A stretch of DNA of 64,000 nucleotides, taken from assembly GCF_040639655.1 (NCBI RefSeq), contig NZ_JBFAAI010000010.1, positions 62,001-126,000 of the forward strand, in the 5' to 3' direction. Below are positions 15,357-23,134 of this stretch, piece by piece. Position 1 is the stretch's first letter. Each line of letters starts with the position of its first letter. The DNA comes from Actinoplanes sp040639655 (GTDB lineage Bacteria; Actinomycetota; Actinomycetes; Mycobacteriales; Micromonosporaceae). The translations under genes were made by a program, and so were the position numbers. Below the pieces are notes generated by a model. The model was not told where the DNA came from. It saw nothing but the letters and a program-made list of their open reading frames with translations, and did no database searches.

Positions 15357-17096
15357 TCAGAGCTTGACCGTGCCGCTGGTCACGCCCTGGACCGTCTTGG
15401 CCGCGGCCACCACCACGCGGTAACTGCCCGCGGCCAGACCGGTGATCTTGGTGCTGGACTTGACCGGAAGGGCCTTGACGGTCTTCCAGCCGCTGCCGGC
15501 CTTCCGCTGGAGCGTCATCTTCTGTCCGGCGGCACCGGCGGCCTTCACCGTGATCGTGCCCTTGGCCGACTTCTTGGCCGAGACCTGCGCCCGGACGGTG
15601 TAACCGACGCTGCCGGACACGGATTCGGCGACCTCGTTCTCGGCTACGGTGAGCCGCACCTGGAAAGCGCCGGTCGCGACGTGGTCGACGACGTAGTAGC
15701 CGTCCTCGTCGCCCTCCACCTCCTCGCAGTCCCAGCCGCCGCCGACCGAGACGCAGGCCTCGCCGGGCAGGCCGCCGATTCCTTCGCCGTCGACCGTGAC
15801 CTGGAACTCGGTGCTGGTCTTGCTGCCGTAACCGACGAGCCCGCCCTCGTCGGCGGCGAGTTCCGGGGTGATGCGTTCCCCGTCGCCGCCGTCACCGCCG
15901 CCGCCGGCCGCCTCGATCGCGGCCGCGGCGTCGATCCGCCCGTACCCGAAGTCGGAGTCGAAGCCGTCGTCACCCAGATCGACGGCCGAGCTCTGGAGGG
16001 CCTTCTGGATGCCGTCCGGCGTGATGTCCGGCTGGACCGCCTTGATCAGCGCGGCCACCGCGGCGACGTGCGGCGACGCCATCGACGTGCCGTTGAGCTC
16101 GGCGTATCCGCCGCCGTCCTCGGAGAGTTCGGCGGGGTAGGTGCTGAGGATGCCGCTGCCGGGCGCGGCCACGTCCACGTACTCACCACGGTTGGAGTAT
16201 TCGGCGACCTCGTCCCGCGCATCGGTGGCGGCGACCGCGATGACCCCGTCGAACGCGGCCGGGTAGCTGGTCGGGCTGCCGTCCTCGCGCTCGTTGCCGG
16301 CGGCTGCCACGACCGTGACGCCGTTCTCCACGGCGTAGGCGACGGCGGCCTCCTCGGCCTCGGTCGCGGTGTCCGACCCGAGCGACAGGTTGATGATCTG
16401 GGCGCCGTTGTCGGCGGCCCAGACGATGCCCTCGGCGGTGTCCGAGACGTACCCGCTGCCGTCGGCGTCCAGGACCCTGACCGGCAGGATCTTCGCACCC
16501 GGGGCGACTCCGGCGATGCCCTCACCGTTGCCGGCGACCGCCGCCACGATGCCGGCCACGTGGGTGCCGTGCCCGTTGCCGTCCCAGTCGCCGCCCTCGA
16601 TGTCCTCGATGGCGTCGTATCCACCGAGGACCTGGCCGTCCAGGTCGGGGTGGACGCCGTCCACACCGGTGTCGACGACCGCGACCACCACGTCGGCCCC
16701 GGTGCTGCTCTCCCAGGCGGCCGGCATGCTGATCTTCTCGAGACCCCACTGCTGCTCGCTGTACTCGTCCTCCGACGACGCGCCGAGGGCCCGAACCGGG
16801 ACGTCCACCTCGACGGCGACCGTGTTCTTCCGCGCGCGGGCGGTCTGGGCGATCCGGTTGGCGTGCGACTTGTCGGTGGCCTCCTGAACGGCGAAGACCG
16901 GGCGGCCGCTCGCGTCCAGGCTGGTCGTCACGATCCGGACCGGGGCGGCCGCGGAGACGGTGGCCGGCAGGGCCAGGCTGTACGAGACCGGGCTGAACGC
17001 CTGGCTCCCGGCGGGCAGCGCGAACGCCCCCAGAGCGGCGGCGGTGACCGCCGCGATCCCGACAGCGAGGAAGTTGCGCCGCACCGGCATCCGCAT
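15357..17096 (-). CDS. Secreted subtilisin-like serine protease (S8) with C-terminal Ig-like tail
   Basis: Protein of 579 residues. A signal peptide (NFLAVGIAAVTAAALGAFALPAG) precedes a propeptide-like segment (VRIVTTSLDASGRPVFAVQE). The catalytic triad is complete: Asp142 in VVDTGVDG, His176 in GNGHGTHVAG and Ser338 in NGTSMASPHVA. After the catalytic domain there is a Gly/Asp linker and a tail domain with two cysteines (EACVSVGGGWDCEEV), then a Lys-rich beta domain ending in KTVQGVTSGTVKL. The N-terminus and catalytic core are clearly paralogous to the three tandem proteases at 28.6-34.9 kb. The leader contains an 8-bp hairpin at 17117-17138. It may degrade proteins outside the cell or mature exported proteins. 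Confidence 0.95.
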   Translation of the reverse strand: MRMPVRRNFLAVGIAAVTAAALGAFALPAGSQAFSPVSYSLALPATVSAAAPVRIVTTSLDASGRPVFAVQEATDKSHANRIAQTARARKNTVAVEVDVPVRALGASSEDEYSEQQWGLEKISMPAAWESSTGADVVVAVVDTGVDGVHPDLDGQVLGGYDAIEDIEGGDWDGNGHGTHVAGIVAAVAGNGEGIAGVAPGAKILPVRVLDADGSGYVSDTAEGIVWAADNGAQIINLSLGSDTATEAEEAAVAYAVENGVTVVAAAGNEREDGSPTSYPAAFDGVIAVAATDARDEVAEYSNRGEYVDVAAPGSGILSTYPAELSEDGGGYAELNGTSMASPHVAAVAALIKAVQPDITPDGIQKALQSSAVDLGDDGFDSDFGYGRIDAAAAIEAAGGGGDGGDGERITPELAADEGGLVGYGSKTSTEFQVTVDGEGIGGLPGEACVSVGGGWDCEEVEGDEDGYYVVDHVATGAFQVRLTVAENEVAESVSGSVGYTVRAQVSAKKSAKGTITVKAAGAAGQKMTLQRKAGSGWKTVKALPVKSSTKITGLAAGSYRVVVAAAKTVQGVTSGTVKL

Positions 17097-17116
17097 GTGG
17101 TTCCGCCCTTCGAAGC

Positions 17117-17138
17117 GGGCCGCCGTCCGTGGCGGCCC
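17117..17138 (-). promoter_or_regulatory. Leader hairpin of the subtilisin gene
   Basis: A perfect 8-bp stem GGGCCGCC / GGCGGCCC with a six-base loop, ending 20 bases upstream of the ATG at 17096. It stops short of the ribosome-binding site. It may be part of the mRNA leader or end a read-through transcript. Confidence 0.4.
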
Positions 17139-17221
17139 TGTTGCGACAAAGGTGGGGCCCGAGAAGTGCGAACCGGGCTCGGGGCGGGTGCAAGCCGGGT
17201 GCGACGGGTAGGGTCGGGATC

Positions 17222-17656
17222 ATGCCGTTGACGGGTGAGTACGCTCCCAGCACTTCGGACTGGGCGCGCAAGCAGGCAGAGAAGTACGAGGCCACCGGCG
17301 GTGCCGAGGCCAACGACATCATGGGCAAGCCGATCATCGTGCTGACGAGTGTCGGCGCGAAGACCGGGCTGCTGCGCAAGACCGCGTTGATGCGGGTCGA
17401 GCACGGCGGGGAGTACGCGGTCGTCGGCTCGCTCGGTGGGGCGCCGAAACACCCGGTGTGGGTCCACAACTTGCGCAAGAACCCACGTGTCGAGCTTCAG
17501 GACGGCCCGCTCAAGCAGGACTACGTCGCCCGGGAACTCGAGGGCGAGGAGCGGCAGCTGTGGTGGGACCGGGCGGCGGCCGCCTTCCCGCAGTACAACG
17601 AGTACACGAAGAAGACCGACCGCGTCATCCCGGTCTTCCTCCTGACGCCGGCCTAA
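17222..17656 (+). CDS. Deazaflavin (F420)-dependent nitroreductase family protein
   Basis: Protein of 144 residues of the Ddn-like split-barrel family. Typical stretches are PIIVLTSVGAKTGLLRKTAL, YAVVGSLGGAPKHPVWVHNL and NPRVELQDG, which form the F420-binding side of the barrel. The family reduces quinones, nitro compounds or other acceptors with F420H2 and is frequent in mycobacteria and Micromonosporaceae. The start is the ATG at 17222; it is divergent from the subtilisin gene, 125 bases away. Its 3' end overlaps the end of the convergent adenylosuccinate-synthetase-like gene by four bases. Confidence 0.9.
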   Translation: MPLTGEYAPSTSDWARKQAEKYEATGGAEANDIMGKPIIVLTSVGAKTGLLRKTALMRVEHGGEYAVVGSLGGAPKHPVWVHNLRKNPRVELQDGPLKQDYVARELEGEERQLWWDRAAAAFPQYNEYTKKTDRVIPVFLLTPA

Positions 17657-18837
17657 CGGAGCTTCTTCTCCGAGGAGAGCGGTCCGTACGACTCCAGCAG
17701 TACCGGAGAACCCAGATGGGTGGAGATGGCGGCAGCCCAGTCGTCCGGCCGATACATCCGGCCGGGCCTGGCCTGCCGCAGCCGGGCGCCCAGACGCTCC
17801 TGGTGATCGAGGTCCCGCGCCGGACCCGGCTCGATCCGATCCCAGCCGCCCTCGTACGAGGTGCAGATCCGCAGGTCCGGGCAGAGTTCCGGGACGTCCA
17901 GGTGGGTGATCGCCAGAGCGTCGACGCCGCCGGCCACCTCCACGGCGTAACGATGCGCCACCGCGTCGAAGTGGCCGGTCCGGAAGGCGCCCTGCCACGG
18001 GTCCCGGCCGTTGTGCCGCTCGGGCAGGTCCAGCGTCCGGTCCTCGGTCACGAAGGGGCCGGCACCGTGCCGGGTCGTGTAGGTGCGGACCACCCCGAGC
18101 CGCCGCACCGAAGGGCAGAGCGCCAGCGCGTTGTCGAACGTCGTGGTCGACCAGGTCGTGTGCGGGTGCCAGCCGCGCCACTCGTCGAGCAGCACCCCTT
18201 GCGCGCCTTCGAAGACGCAATTGCCGGCGGCGAGAAGCCGGTCCGTGTACTCGCCGGAGACGATCCGGACCGTCTCCCCGAAAGCGGTGAACGCGTCCAC
18301 CACGTCAGCAAGCGGGACCCCGCAGTCGCCGAGAGCGTCCCGCACCGCCGCGAGCCGTTGCCGCAGCCGCGACGGTGAGAGCACGTCCTTCACTCGCGGG
18401 GCGTCCGGGTGCTGCTCGGCGTACGCCATCGTCTCGCCCACGCCCATGCCGCACGAACCGTGCCGTTCCGCACCGCGCCCGGTCTCGTGCCGCCGGTTCG
18501 CGGCCCGATGCCACGGAGTGGCGAGCAGGGCATCCCCATCGACCGTCAGCAGGTGGAACGGGCTTCCCAGGGCTTTCGCCTCGCTCGCCAGGGCGAGCGG
18601 GTCGACCACCACGAACCGGGTCAGGTGGGTCGGGACGCCGCGCAGCGTGCCCGACCCGAACTGGGCGAACGTGTGATGCCGCCCCTCCTCGGTGATCACG
18701 TTGTGTGCGGCCTGCGCGCCCCCGTTGAACCGCAGCACCGCCCTGATCTCCTGGGAGGCGCAGAGGAAGTCGACCACCGTGCCCTTGCCGGCGTCGCCGT
18801 AACCGAGGTCGACGACAGCGATGTGCTCCGAGGTCAC
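17653..18837 (-). CDS. Divergent adenylosuccinate-synthetase-like enzyme
   Basis: Protein of 394 residues related to PurA but far from the housekeeping form. The P-loop reads DLGYGDAGKGTVVDF instead of the usual QWGDEGKGK, keeping the catalytic Asp (Asp15) and the GKG lysine. The His segment is FNGGAQAAHNV, where PurA has GGHNAGHT; the catalytic His (His45) remains. The middle EGAQGVLLDEWRGWHPHTTWSTTT corresponds to the PurA segment EGAQG-LLD. It is also shorter than typical PurA (about 430). It starts at GTG 18837, overlapping the VWA gene stop (GTGA). It may use GTP to join Asp or another amino compound to a purine or modified nucleotide; the true substrate is unknown. It is the third gene of the J/pseudokinase-VWA operon, which is not a purine-synthesis setting. 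Confidence 0.85.
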   Translation of the reverse strand: MTSEHIAVVDLGYGDAGKGTVVDFLCASQEIRAVLRFNGGAQAAHNVITEEGRHHTFAQFGSGTLRGVPTHLTRFVVVDPLALASEAKALGSPFHLLTVDGDALLATPWHRAANRRHETGRGAERHGSCGMGVGETMAYAEQHPDAPRVKDVLSPSRLRQRLAAVRDALGDCGVPLADVVDAFTAFGETVRIVSGEYTDRLLAAGNCVFEGAQGVLLDEWRGWHPHTTWSTTTFDNALALCPSVRRLGVVRTYTTRHGAGPFVTEDRTLDLPERHNGRDPWQGAFRTGHFDAVAHRYAVEVAGGVDALAITHLDVPELCPDLRICTSYEGGWDRIEPGPARDLDHQERLGARLRQARPGRMYRPDDWAAAISTHLGSPVLLESYGPLSSEKKLR

Positions 18838-19790
18838 AGCCGCTGGTTCCCGCTGGGGCCGCCGGCGATCTCCAGCGCGGACCGCACCATCGACGGCCGC
18901 TGCAGCGGGGCCAGCGCCCGGCCGACCGAACCGCCGGCCCGCGAACCCACGTCGGTCAGGTCGGCGATGCCCTCGTCCAGGTCGATCGCGTCCTCACCGA
19001 GGCCGACCGTCAGCGCGATCGTCTCGCAGACCGCGTCCAGGTCGTCGAGTTCGAGCACGTTCTGCCCGAGCAGCTTGCGCCAGCGGGACAGCACCTCGCG
19101 GTCACCACTGTGGTGCGCTGCCGTCGGCAGGATGTAGTAGACCTCGTACTTGCGCTTGAGCTCGGCAAGGATCGCCTCGGTGCTGATCGGCTCGCTCAGG
19201 TCGTCGCCGATCACGGCCTTCACCTCGCGCGGCTTGACCCGCGGGTACGGCATCTCGTCGCCGATGATGAACAGGTATCCGCGCCGGCCCCGGTTCACCA
19301 TCGAGTCCAGGATCGTGTGCCGGGCCATGAAGTAGAGCGCCAGCTCGTACGACTCGTGCTTCTGTCCGCCGCCGCCGCCCTCCAGGACGATCTTCGCGAG
19401 GTGGTCGTCCATCCGGTTGTCCGACTCGAACTGCCCGATCTGCAGCGGCGCCCGGTCGCAGGTGGCGTCGCCGATCGCCCCGAACATGATCTGCGGGTCG
19501 ACCGCGTAGTTCTTGCGGGTCAGCAGGCCCAGCAGCTGCGGCAGCTTGGTCTGCAGCACCCGCGGCACGTTGCCCATCGAACCGGTCACGTCGAACAGCA
19601 CCGCGATCGGCGTGCTGAACGGGTGCTCGTCGCTGTCGCGGCTCTCCCGCATGAACACGCCGTCCGGGTCCAGGTCCGGGTGAACCGTGCGGGCGCCCGA
19701 GTCGCTGTACGCGAAGGCACTCTTCCCGCTCGCCGCCCGATAGCTGGCGGCCGCCGAGTAGACGTCGGTGGACCAGTGTCCGCTTCCCAT
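18834..19790 (-). CDS. VWA-domain protein of the three-gene operon
   Basis: Protein of 318 residues, cytoplasmic, no membrane segment. A von Willebrand factor A domain starts at about residue 62 with the metal-site motif AVLFDVTGSMG (Asp67), followed by a Gly-rich loop (EGGGGGQKHESYELALYF) and GYLFIIGDEMPYPRV. The N-terminal 60 residues (STDVYSAAASYRAASGKSAF) form a small extra segment. The C-terminus holds an acidic helix and an amphipathic end (VGRALAPLQRPS). GGAGG precedes the ATG by five bases and overlaps the stop of the upstream gene. VWA proteins of this kind usually serve as scaffolds with an NTPase; here the candidate partner is the adenylosuccinate-synthetase-like enzyme encoded in overlap downstream. 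Confidence 0.88.
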   Translation of the reverse strand: MGSGHWSTDVYSAAASYRAASGKSAFAYSDSGARTVHPDLDPDGVFMRESRDSDEHPFSTPIAVLFDVTGSMGNVPRVLQTKLPQLLGLLTRKNYAVDPQIMFGAIGDATCDRAPLQIGQFESDNRMDDHLAKIVLEGGGGGQKHESYELALYFMARHTILDSMVNRGRRGYLFIIGDEMPYPRVKPREVKAVIGDDLSEPISTEAILAELKRKYEVYYILPTAAHHSGDREVLSRWRKLLGQNVLELDDLDAVCETIALTVGLGEDAIDLDEGIADLTDVGSRAGGSVGRALAPLQRPSMVRSALEIAGGPSGNQRL

Positions 19791-19799
19791 TTTGTCCTC

Positions 19800-20828
19800 C
19801 TAAGGAACGAACGGCCGGAATTTGCGGGGGCCGTAAAGCTGGTGGATGAGGTCGTCGAACTCGCCGAGCAGAACCCAGGCGTCCTGCGGCCGCATCCGCG
19901 GCGCGTCATACATGCAACCCGCGGCGAACCGCCGCAGCGAGACGGGGATCCGCGACCCGATCAGCCGCGTCATCAGCACCGTCGCCATGTAGATGTCAGT
20001 GGCGGGTCCGGCAGTGTGATCGTGGAGCACCTCCGGCGGATAGTGGGCGAGCCTCGCCTTCACTATCGCCTCCGGTCGATGCCCTGAATAGCACCAATCG
20101 ACAAGAACCAGGCCGTGCTCCTCCGGATGGATCAGAACGTGCTCCGGAAGAATCGCCCCGTGGACCACGCCGGCCCGGTGCGCCCAGCCGATCGCGGTCA
20201 GCAGCCGCCGCCACATCCAGGCCGCGTCCCGCGGATCGATCTCACGGCGGATCTCGGCCAGGCTGATCATGCCGCGCTGGTTTTCCACGACGTTGATCCG
20301 GCGCCGCCGGCGCTGGTCGTCCTCGTGGACGAACGACTCGATCAGGCGCGGGGCGTAGGGGCGGAACCTCGGGTCGCCGTTGGCCCACAGCTTGCGCAGC
20401 GCGTTCGCCTCGGTCTCCATCAGGTCGCTGTCGCCCGGATTGCGCGGCACCTTGATCACCGCGGTGCCGTCCACGTACAGCTCGGCGATGTCGCCCTTCG
20501 CGAAAACCTTCCCCATGCGGTACGCCCGGCGGCGTCCCTGGATCACCAGGTCGTCCCTGTGTTCGGCCCGGACTTTGTAGAGTGCCGAGAGTTTCGCGAA
20601 GGCGTCCGTCGCGGTCGCGCGCTGCGACGGGCTCACGGCATCCGGGTGGACGAGCTTCGCCCATCTGCGGTACGAGGAACCTCCGGCCGCCCCGCCGCCG
20701 GTCAGGTCCGCGGAACTCCGCGCCACGCGGATCCGGGACACCGCTTGCTCGAACGTCATCGGTGCAGCCGCTCCGGCCCTGGCGCCGCCGGGCATGTGAT
20801 TCTCGGTCTTGGCCGTCGTCTCGCTCAT
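19800..20828 (-). CDS. J-domain / pseudokinase fusion protein
   Basis: Protein of 342 residues. Residues about 25-85 look like a J-domain core with the diagnostic HPD motif (RRWAKLVHPDAV, 61-63). Residues about 110-330 follow a protein-kinase fold: the VAIK-type Lys126 (AVIKVPR) and helix-C Glu (METEANAL) are present, but the catalytic loop reads VVHGAILPEHVLI, where an active kinase has HRDxKxxN, and DFG is changed to DWC (VLVDWCYSG). The catalytic Asp and Asn are therefore absent, and I call it a pseudokinase. I chose the ATG at 20828 with GGAGG upstream; an in-frame ATG at 20897 would add 23 residues of unlikely composition. It is the first gene of the operon with the VWA and adenylosuccinate-synthetase-like genes. 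A role as nucleotide-sensing adaptor is inferred. Confidence 0.82.
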   Translation of the reverse strand: MSETTAKTENHMPGGARAGAAAPMTFEQAVSRIRVARSSADLTGGGAAGGSSYRRWAKLVHPDAVSPSQRATATDAFAKLSALYKVRAEHRDDLVIQGRRRAYRMGKVFAKGDIAELYVDGTAVIKVPRNPGDSDLMETEANALRKLWANGDPRFRPYAPRLIESFVHEDDQRRRRRINVVENQRGMISLAEIRREIDPRDAAWMWRRLLTAIGWAHRAGVVHGAILPEHVLIHPEEHGLVLVDWCYSGHRPEAIVKARLAHYPPEVLHDHTAGPATDIYMATVLMTRLIGSRIPVSLRRFAAGCMYDAPRMRPQDAWVLLGEFDDLIHQLYGPRKFRPFVP

Positions 20829-21023
20829 CGGCACGCGGTCCTCCCCGGTCGGACGTTCCCCTTGCCCGAGTCCTTCTAGGTGTGAGTATTTCTCCATCTG
20901 AGAACAACGTAGCGCGGTTGTGAATGCCCGTCAACGCCCTCGATGCCGGAGGTTCGGCCGGCCTTCCGGTGGCCGGCGGCGTATTCCGGCCTGCGCCTCG
21001 GGCCGGCCTGCCCGAACGGCAGG

Positions 21024-21437
21024 TCAGGGAAGGTCGAGAACGCGGCGCTCGGACAAGTCGGGAAGATGCCGGGCTGCGGTGACGAAGTCATTGCCGTCAT
21101 GCAGGACGGTCAACCCGCCGACGGCGGCGCAGGCACAGATCAGAAGATCCACGCAGGAGAGCGCGCGATGCGCGCCAGCCCGCATCAGGCGGTACTGTGC
21201 CGAATCCATCCATTGCCAGGCGCTCTTGGGTACCGCGACATCCGGATAGAGGTCGGAAAACATCGAGGTCATCGCCTCGAATTCATCCCGTCCGCGAGCC
21301 GAGCGGCGGAACTCGGTGCGCTGCGGGCGGCACGATCCGATGGCATGGTCCGAGATGACGGCGGCCCATGCTTCCCGCAAGGCATCGTCCCGAAGGATCC
21401 GCCAGACCGCCGATGAATCGATCAGGTATCTGATCAC
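21024..21437 (-). CDS. vapC: PIN-domain ribonuclease toxin VapC
   Basis: Protein of 137 residues. The PIN-domain acidic residues are visible: Asp in YLIDSSAVWRIL, Glu in RTEFRRSA, Asp in SCVDLLICACAA and Asp in VLHDGNDF. These would bind Mg2+ and cut RNA. The GTG at 21437 overlaps the antitoxin stop codon (GTGA), so the toxin is made only after the antitoxin. The pair forms a type II toxin-antitoxin module. The target RNA (often tRNA or 23S rRNA in VapC families) cannot be read from sequence. Confidence 0.92.
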   Translation of the reverse strand: MIRYLIDSSAVWRILRDDALREAWAAVISDHAIGSCRPQRTEFRRSARGRDEFEAMTSMFSDLYPDVAVPKSAWQWMDSAQYRLMRAGAHRALSCVDLLICACAAVGGLTVLHDGNDFVTAARHLPDLSERRVLDLP

Positions 21438-21655
21438 TCGGTCGGTGCCTTGTCCGCGCGATGCAGTTCCTGCCAGCCTTCGTAGTCCCATCCTCGGGCG
21501 GCCGCCACGTGGTGGTCGAGCGCCGCGATCCGGCGATGACGGGCGGCATACTCACGAAGCGCCAGGTTGACCGTCTCCTTCTTGCTCTTCGCCCCGGACA
21601 GCCGCATCGCCTCAGCGAGCGCCTCGTCATCCAGATCGATCTGCGTGACGGCCAT
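21434..21655 (-). CDS. vapB: VapB-type antitoxin
   Basis: Protein of 73 residues. The N-terminus MAVTQIDLDDEALAEAMRLS followed by GAKSKKETVNLALREYAARH (two consecutive pieces) is the ribbon-helix-helix DNA-binding module of VapB antitoxins. The C-terminal tail AARGWDYEGWQELH would wrap around the toxin. AGGAGG lies six bases before the ATG at 21655. A nested inverted repeat sits immediately upstream and is the likely operator for autoregulation by the VapBC complex. Confidence 0.92.
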   Translation of the reverse strand: MAVTQIDLDDEALAEAMRLSGAKSKKETVNLALREYAARHRRIAALDHHVAAARGWDYEGWQELHRADKAPTE

Positions 21656-21670
21656 CGATCCTCCTGGTGG

Positions 21671-21704
21671 CGATGTTGGAGTAGGTAACACGTTACCAAC
21701 ATCG
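21671..21704. promoter_or_regulatory. vapBC operator: nested inverted repeats
   Basis: An outer inverted repeat CGATGTTGG (21671-21679) / CCAACATCG (21696-21704) encloses an inner one, GGTAAC / GTTACC (21684-21689 and 21692-21697). The element starts 16 bases upstream of the antitoxin ATG, the usual place for a ribbon-helix-helix autorepression site. Confidence 0.75.
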
Positions 21705-21778
21705 TCGGCCCGCTCACCCGTGCTGAGCGGGCCGCCCGTCGACGCGGATCCGGAGTGCGACGGCTCGCGGAAACCCGC

Positions 21779-22528
21779 TCATCTCACCGGTTCCTCCCTG
21801 GTGGGGCGGAGCAAGGCTGGGTGCAGCAGCCGGGCGTCACCGGCCCGGTAGAGCTTCGCCTTCGGCCCGCCCCGCTCCCCGCCTCTCGCCGTCGTCTCGC
21901 CGGTGCTCTCCACGAACCCCGGGACCGACAGCACCTTGCGGTGGAAATTGCCGGCGTGCAGTTCCTCGCCCCACACTGCGGCGTAGACCTGCCGAAGCTC
22001 ACCGATCGTGAACTCGGGTCCGGTGAACGCGGTCGCCAGCGGCGTGTACTCGAGCTTCCCCCGCGCCCGTTCCAGCCCGTCGGCGAGGATCGTGTCGTGG
22101 TCGAACGCCAGGTCCTTGGCCTCGTCGACCGATACCCAGTAGGCGCGCGCGGCGTCACTGCCGGCGGTCGGCTCGGGCAGACTCGGAGCGAACGCCAGGT
22201 AGGCGACCGAGACGACGCGCATCCGGGGGTCGCGACCGGGATCCCCGTACGACCCGAGCTGTTCCAGATGAACCCGGTCCAGCTCTCCCGCGCCGGGGGT
22301 CAGGCCGGTCTCCTCAGCCAGCTCGCGCAGCGCCGCCGCATTCAGCGGCTCCTCCTTGACGAAGCCGCCGGGAAGGGCTCGGCGCCCGGCGAACGGCTGA
22401 GCGCCGCGCTCGACGAGAAGCACGCAGAGCCGCCCGTCGCGGATGGTCAGCGCCACCACGTCGACGGTCACCGCCACCGCCGCGTATTTCCGGGGGTCAT
22501 ATCCCGCCAGGAAGCTCGTCTCATCCAT
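21779..22528 (-). CDS. Nudix hydrolase with C-terminal winged helix (NrtR-like)
   Basis: Protein of 249 residues. The Nudix box is complete: GGFVKEEPLNAAALRELAEETGL is quoted here as GGFVKEEPL and RELAEETGL, with its Glu residues for metal binding. The C-terminal third (FTIGELRQVYAAVWGEEL then NFHRKVLSVPGFVESTGE) is the winged-helix segment of NrtR-type proteins, which act as ADP-ribose-sensing repressors of NAD-related or sugar genes. The intact Nudix box means it could also be an ADP-ribose or NADH pyrophosphatase. I chose the ATG at 22528 with AAGGA upstream; a TTG seven codons earlier is possible. A weak inverted repeat CTCA-ATA-TGAG lies upstream. Confidence 0.88.
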   Translation of the reverse strand: MDETSFLAGYDPRKYAAVAVTVDVVALTIRDGRLCVLLVERGAQPFAGRRALPGGFVKEEPLNAAALRELAEETGLTPGAGELDRVHLEQLGSYGDPGRDPRMRVVSVAYLAFAPSLPEPTAGSDAARAYWVSVDEAKDLAFDHDTILADGLERARGKLEYTPLATAFTGPEFTIGELRQVYAAVWGEELHAGNFHRKVLSVPGFVESTGETTARGGERGGPKAKLYRAGDARLLHPALLRPTREEPVR

Positions 22529-22589
22529 CGCTTCGTCCTTCTGGCTCAATCGTTCGCTTCGCCCGAGTGCATCTCAACCCGAGTCTTAC

Positions 22590-22600
22590 TCAATATGAGG
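22590..22600. promoter_or_regulatory. Weak inverted repeat upstream of the Nudix regulator
   Basis: CTCA-ATA-TGAG lies about 62 bases upstream of the Nudix gene start and could be an autoregulatory site, or simply contain the -10 region. Four-base arms are close to what chance would give, so this is a weak call. Confidence 0.2.
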
Positions 22601-22695
22601 TGAACCTAGATCGCCAGGCCTGGGTCGTCAATCCCGCGCACGAGAAACCCGCCGTCTCGCGGCTGGCGAGGCGACGGGTCAATGGACGGAATCGG

Positions 22696-22986
22696 TCAGC
22701 TGTGCTCGTAGGTGAGGCAGTCGGCCTTGTCCGCCGAGGCGCCCACGGTAATTGCCGGAGCCTGACACTCGAGATCCTTGTTGTACTTGCAGTCGGCCCG
22801 CTTGCAGGCGCCGACCTGAGCGGTGGCGATACCCATTCCGCCCGAGAGCCCGGACCCCACGAATGTGCCGCACTCCGAGTTCACCTCACCGATAGTGATG
22901 GCGAACGCGGTGCAGCCGTCATGGTTGTAGCCACAGTCCGTGACGGTGCAGGTCTGGACGCGGGGCATGTTCATCATCTGGGTCAC
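22696..22986 (-). CDS. DUF1540 cysteine-rich protein
   Basis: Protein of 96 residues with two copies of the DUF1540 Cys motif: CTVTDCGYNHDGCTAFAI and CKRADCKYNKDLECQAPAI, each followed by a further Cys (ECGTF, DCLTY). Eight cysteines in regular spacing suggest metal binding or disulfide-stabilised repeats. It has no signal peptide. GTG at 22986 is preceded by GAGGAG. Actinobacterial members are small abundant proteins of unknown role. The gene is divergent from the envelope island, and the intervening AT-rich region contains two sequences close to the IdeR/DmdR iron box. Confidence 0.85.
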   Translation of the reverse strand: MTQMMNMPRVQTCTVTDCGYNHDGCTAFAITIGEVNSECGTFVGSGLSGGMGIATAQVGACKRADCKYNKDLECQAPAITVGASADKADCLTYEHS

Positions 22987-23090
22987 GACGGTTCTCCTCT
23001 GGCCAGGGTTACGATGCTCCGGAGAAATCTAACCATTATTTTGTGCTTCTACACGTTCTTGCCGGGACATTCTTAGAAAAGCAAGAATTG

Positions 23091-23109
23091 TTAGGCAAGG
23101 CTAAGTTTC
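23091..23109. promoter_or_regulatory. IdeR/DmdR iron-box candidate 1
   Basis: TTAGGCAAGGCTAAGTTTC matches the actinobacterial iron-box consensus TTAGGTTAGGCTAACCTAA at about 14 of 19 positions, including TTAGG and AGGCTAA. It lies in the divergent region upstream of DUF1540. Confidence 0.5.
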
Positions 23110-23115
23110 GCTTTA

Positions 23116-23134
23116 TTAGGTTAGCCATCCTTAT
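23116..23134. promoter_or_regulatory. IdeR/DmdR iron-box candidate 2
   Basis: TTAGGTTAGCCATCCTTAT matches the left nine bases of the iron-box consensus exactly and about 13 of 19 overall. Its start is 25 bp from the start of candidate 1, a spacing that would allow two regulator dimers to bind side by side. Confidence 0.45.

Noticed and set aside
17653..18837. Housekeeping purA
   Set aside because: Motifs differ strongly from PurA at the P-loop and at GGHNAGHT, the protein is shorter and the context is not purine synthesis; a separate purA is expected elsewhere.
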